Positions 39,201-64,000 of a stretch of 64,000 nucleotides of DNA are shown here, one piece after another. The notes beneath the pieces were generated by a model. The model was not told where the DNA came from. It worked only from the letters and a program-made list of their open reading frames with translations, and ran no database searches. Both the position numbers and the translations under genes were made by a program. Within the stretch, counting starts at the first letter, position 1; the number at the start of each line of letters is the position of its first letter. Source of the stretch: Ophthalmolycus amberensis (lineage: Eukaryota; Chordata; Actinopteri; Perciformes; Zoarcidae); assembly GCA_024529925.1 (NCBI GenBank), contig JAFEUB010001128.1:117222-181221 (forward strand), written 5' to 3'.

Positions 39201-40240
39201 CCCTGGCCTTCAATGGCACCTTGGCAGACAGGGGAAAGCCCTCGAGCCCAAAGGACAGTGTATGATTGTTTTAACATATCGACTGACTGCCATGTGCAGA
39301 CTTGGAAATTACAAGTGCACAGATTGCAAAAGCACAAGCGTAACTTAAACTGTACACTTAAAGAGTTATTATTTGCATCCCTGACAGAGAGATGATGACA
39401 TTTCATCGTCCCCTGCACTTGCCTGTTACTGATGATGCTGAGCTGTTTTTACAATATCAGTGTCCTTGAGAGACTAAAAAAAAAAACTCTGTGTTGCCCT
39501 TTCACAACGGAACATCGACAAAGTGTGCATAACAGTAGGCTATGTGTGCGGTAAGAAGCACTGGATATGACATCAGATCTCTGAAATGTCTCCGTAAGCA
39601 AGTTTGTGCTGAGTCCACATCAACAAACGTGTAATGTGGTAAGAGAGAAGTGCGTAAGCAAGCAAACACAGCGAGAGGACGAGATCCACAGGGGCTCCTG
39701 AGGGAAATCAGGATAAAATGTTAGATGTGCTTGGAAAGCACATTTAACATTTTCTGATGAAACTGATAGATTCTAGACTCAGCTGACCGTCCTCTCCAAT
39801 ACAGGGAATTATATAAAAATGGAAACGGAGCATGAGAACGACATCATCTGGATTGTTAAGGTCTGCTCTTGCTTGCTAACCATCATGCTGGATGTTGCTG
39901 ACTGCTGAACAGTGCAATGGCTGTGCAAGTGTGAGTTTACGGTATACTGGAATCACATTTCACCTGTGCCTAAGGCAGAACATGTGCAATTTAGCATTGA
40001 ACATCAAATTCACCTGAATGCAAGTCTAGGACAAAACATTAAGTGATTCTGTAGATGTAAATATGTAAGCTTTTTTAAATGAATCACATCACATCTCAAA
40101 ACATTGCAAAACAAGACACTATGTCCATCACTCATAACTATTATTACATCATTAGAACATTAGAATAATTTATACAGTATTATTATTATATTTATTATTG
40201 TTATTTTAAAAAAGGTGTATTTTATTTTATTTTATTATAT
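36221..40240. other. Intergenic DNA upstream of EMC2, no gene seen
   Basis: Mostly unique-looking sequence with a 15-base G run at 37512-37526. Short open frames have no recognisable products. The last part is AT-rich with TTATT repeats near 40180-40235, just before the EMC2 promoter. Confidence 0.6.
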
Positions 40241-40244
40241 TTTC

Positions 40245-40313
40245 AACGTCAGGCACGCCCACAGCTGGCGAGACCATGACGTAGGCACGGCGTATGCTGT
40301 CAAACGAGAAAAA
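40245..40313 (+). promoter_or_regulatory. EMC2: EMC2 promoter and 5' UTR region
   Basis: GC-richer sequence replaces AT-rich DNA just before the start codon. A CACGCCC lies near 40253 and a CRE-like TGACGTAG at 40277-40284. An ATG at 40276 is followed by one codon and TAG, and a second out-of-frame ATG at 40294 overlaps the start; they matter only if transcription starts upstream of them. The start site is not determined. Confidence 0.45.
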
Positions 40314-60920
<20,607 letters not shown>

Positions 60921-61505
60921 ATGTCCTCGTCCTACGCCTTCCTCCTGTTCACACGCAGCCACTTGGGGAGAGACACGGCAGCTCAAACAGCCTCGCAATG
61001 TGACCAGAACCGGATCTCTTAACTTTGTTTTTTACCTTGTTTTTCCTTTCAAGTTCGGCTCTGTAATTGATTGAACTAGACACGGACAATGGAAGACATT
61101 TGTTTAACTCGAGTGCAAAGGTTTCCTCCGCCCACCCATCTGGAACCCGCAAACAGCAAATTCCAAGTATTCCGATTTATTTAAACAAGTTCTGGTTAGT
61201 ATTAACCCAGCTGTGATTTCCCATGTGACTGGATTATTTTGTCCGTCTGCATCCCATGCTGTCTTTTAGGGCCGTCTCTAACCCTACATCACTAATTTAG
61301 CACATCAAAGCTGTAGCTGTGTGAGTAGGAAAGATACGCTGTACAGTAAAAGCTATTTATAAAGACAATGTGGAGCCCCCACCTGTCTGCACTGAGGTCC
61401 TTTACTGTTTCCGTGCTATCTGTAAATGAAACATCTTTTATCTAATACTTTTTTTGTTTTGTTTAATCTATCAAAATGTCTGAATAAAAGTAGAACTGAT
61501 TACCA
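60921..61505 (+). other. EMC2: EMC2 3' untranslated region
   Basis: About 0.6 kb of non-coding DNA lies between the stop codon and the poly(A) signal. No intron-like break is visible. The end point is estimated from the signal. Confidence 0.75.
61483..61488 (+). terminator. EMC2: EMC2 polyadenylation signal AATAAA
   Basis: A canonical AATAAA in the context TGAATAAAAGT, followed by a T-rich stretch about 20 bases on, fits a cleavage site near 61505. Confidence 0.8.
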
Positions 61506-61699
61506 ATACTTTTTCTTCATGGGTGTTTTTAGCAGCGCAGTTAGTCGGTTGTTGTTTTTTTTGGTTTTCCATGCGGTGAAATAGTCCCGTTGTACTCGGC
61601 AGGGACACTTGTCACATTTGAACCTGCTATAATTATCCTGGAGAAGGATGAGACGTTTGTCACGTCAAGGCCGATGTGGTAACAACAGGGGCATCAGAC

Positions 61700-61973
61700 G
61701 GGGGGGCGGGGCCTCCTCTTTCCCAGCGATTCCAGCTGCAAAGTCCTGCCTTTCAATTATGTTGGACAGCAGCTGAACCAACTTCAGCGCGCTGAAGAAC
61801 ACCTCTGTCATTTCAGTTTAGAGAGCCTCCAGAGAGCGCTGCCAGTAATTTACACGCCACAAGTTGGAAAGAAGTGTATTCATGAATCTGAACTGTCGAG
61901 ACAGGCGGCGAGGAAAGACATTTTAGTGCTGTGAGAGGCCGCTCTCCTCTGCTGTTCACTTCGGTGTAAGTAT
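61700..61973 (+). other. Possible non-coding first exon of a downstream gene
   Basis: A GC-rich stretch about 0.2 kb after the EMC2 end contains GGGGGGCGGGGCC near 61700 (Sp1-like) and later a strong donor-like GTAAGT after CTTCGGT at about 61966-61971. It could be the 5' UTR exon and promoter of the next plus-strand gene. No coding sequence is seen to prove it. Confidence 0.2.
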
Positions 61974-63917
61974 CGAATCTGAATTGATCCAAGCGATCGT
62001 CGAAAGCTGTCGCTCACCCGTGCAGCTGTTGCATCCATTTCTTTTGATTATTAAGTCGCAGCAATTGTCTCATAATTTCACTCTCCGGCTGGTGGAAAAC
62101 TTGAGTGTTGAGTTTATTCTTTTTTTATTTCTTTTTTTTTTGGGACGGCGCTTGAATTGAGAGGTCACCAGCTCAAAGCCCCGAGTGTGGAAAGCTGTTT
62201 TCTGAAGTTTTTAATGCTCTCTGGCCTTGGTCAGTGGATGAATGCGTCTGCGTTTGATTTGCCTCACCAATCTGGCGGAACCAATGAAGGCCAGGGGGAC
62301 GCTTGAGCGTAAACTGATTTGAGTTATTTTTACAGGAAAAGGACAGGCTAACTGAGGCTCCTTTTGAAGAGTTACAGGGTGAGAGCTGTTTTGATTCGGA
62401 GCAATTTTTTGTGTTGCAGCTCCCACGCAAATATTGCCGCATAGGTCATTTATGAACTTGTAAAAAGAGGGGGGAATAGAAGGTTGTCAATCAGTTTGAT
62501 GGCTCGTCGTGACTGAGGCAATAGTGCCATCTGTAGTCTGGATGAAGAATTTAGGACTTGTGAGACCTTTTGACTGCATGCTGCAGTGAGTGAGACGGAT
62601 CGCACCTGGAAGTAGACCGTCACCGTCATGCATTAAACATCATGCAAACTTGACCGGCGTGTTCTGTTATTTCTAGCCCGTCTTCGACTCTGATTTGCTG
62701 AGCAAGAAAAAGAAAGTGGGTTAAGCATCATTTATCAGTCATGAATTCTGATGAATCTTTTCCTCGCGCTCAGATGTGCAATCCAAACATACCCTTGAGT
62801 AAGAGTCAAGAATAGCGTGTTGGGCCCCCGCCGAGTCTATTAGACACTTCTCCACTGTTCCCAACACCTCCGGCTCCTGAGAGGCCCTTTCAAACCTTTG
62901 TCCCAGTAGCTCGGATCTCACGGACATCTCGTCGGTCCATACCTGGACAGCAGAGCCAGACCAAAAGACGGAGGAGAGGCGATGAGAGAACCCGCTAAGC
63001 CCGCCGGCTCAGTTTAGTGTGTGTAGGGGGATTCGCTATTAGTGCTGCCCATAATCCCGGATTCCCTGGGAGATTAGCCCCCGCAGACGGTTTGCTTGTC
63101 CTCTGCTGCTCCATGGCGGCCAGGTTAGCTGAACAGGATGAGCTCTGGGATGATGAGCTTACACCGGGATGGAGCAGAACCTGATCGGCCTATTCAGGAG
63201 GGGTGGCGATAGCGGTTGATTTACAAGTGTCCCAAGGTTGGCTCTGAGAGGCAAATTATAGGGCAGCTTCACAGGGGCACTGGCGTGGCTGTCGTGTTAA
63301 TTGAAGCGTAGGAGGGTGGAAAGACCAGGGCCTGAGGGAGATCAAAGTGGAGGTCGAAGAGGAGTGGATTTCGGGGGGGTGGGTAAAGGAGAAACTGGGA
63401 AGGAACAAGAAAGCGGAGGGCTGCAGGACATGGAGGGAGGAGCGAAATCTGCTCCATGACGCTCGGGACCGGAGCAAGGGAAGTTTCCCAAGGTGAGGGA
63501 GGGAGGGAGTGGAAAAGGGAGAGCGGGGCTCCAGCTAGCTCATCCGTCTCTGTCTGTTTTAGGGGGAGCGGCTGGGCGCGCGAAAGATGGATGAGGCATG
63601 CAGTGCTAAATCCTGCCCTGTCCAGGGCCTGGTGATGAAATAGTGTTTTGGATACGAGCGAGGACGGACCGACCCACACTCCCCGCCCCCCCACCCCCAT
63701 TTTTTTTTTCTCCTCAGAATGGAGCTGCAGGGTTGGACCAGCGAGGACGGATCAGTGACATGACACCTGACATTAGTGGAGGAGATAACCGCCGCGGTCA
63801 CCGCACAACTGGCCACTTGACAAATTCACAATGATCGCGAACTCTTGATGTGCTTCCGAGCGTTTGATCTATTTCAATTAGCTTTGAATACTACCACACA
63901 TACATCATAGTAAATGC
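61974..63917. other. Downstream DNA, no gene seen
   Basis: Several short frames exist but none has a recognisable product. The sequence is moderately GC-rich and appears unique. Confidence 0.5.
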
Positions 63918-64000
63918 CAGTGGTGTATAAAGTACTCAAAAGCCATACTTGAGTAAAAGTAAATATACCTTACTGGAAAACTACTCAAGTAAAAGTAAAA
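63918..64000. mobile_element. Left end of a Tol2-like hAT element, cut by the window edge
   Basis: From 63918 the sequence CAGTGGTGTATAAAGTACTC is followed by repeated ACTTGAGTAAAAGTA and ACTCAAGTAAAAGTA motifs, typical of hAT termini in fish. The 8 bases before it (63910-63917, gtaaatgc) would be the target duplication. The other end is outside the window. Confidence 0.65.

Overview
The window is nuclear DNA of a vertebrate, almost certainly a teleost fish, probably a percomorph. The evidence is spliced vertebrate genes with GT-AG introns, long CA, GA and TA microsatellites, teleost-type LINE tails, Tol2-like hAT termini, and a short HIPK-like kinase of a kind that is expanded in fish. No operon, CRISPR array, viral gene or toxin gene was seen.

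Layout. (1) About 1-23.1 kb, minus strand: EIF3E (eIF3 subunit e, INT6). Ten coding exons can be placed to the base, from the start codon at 23072 down to 4229, and they encode residues 1-354. The last exons, holding the end of the PCI domain and the stop, lie off the left edge. Intron 1 holds a 2.1-kb hAT-like element with an 8-bp target duplication, and that element contains LINE 3' ends. (2) About 23.1-40.3 kb: the divergent intergenic region between EIF3E and EMC2. It is rich in old transposon and satellite material: a perfect 80-bp inverted repeat with arms 2.3 kb apart, a hAT transposase relic, an 83-bp duplication, a 46-bp tandem repeat, a truncated LINE endonuclease and several dispersed fish repeats. 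In its middle sits an intact intronless gene for a 760-residue protein with two tandem HIPK-like kinase domains (28404-30686). (3) About 40.3-61.5 kb, plus strand: the complete EMC2 (TTC35) gene. Eleven coding exons encode 297 residues and are followed by a 3' UTR with a canonical AATAAA. (4) About 61.5-64 kb: downstream DNA with one possible non-coding first exon and, at the very end, the start of a hAT-like element.

How the genes relate. EIF3E acts in translation initiation and EMC2 in membrane-protein insertion at the ER. They are divergent neighbours in other vertebrates too (from memory), so the pair is conserved synteny rather than a pathway. The double kinase appears to be a lineage-specific insertion between them, with its own TATA-type promoter, tandem CRE-like repeats and heat-shock-element-like palindromes. 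It is the most interesting object here. Exon boundaries were read by eye from frame, conserved peptide and splice sites, and each exon length was checked against reading phase. Repeat families named here come from recognition, not from a database search.
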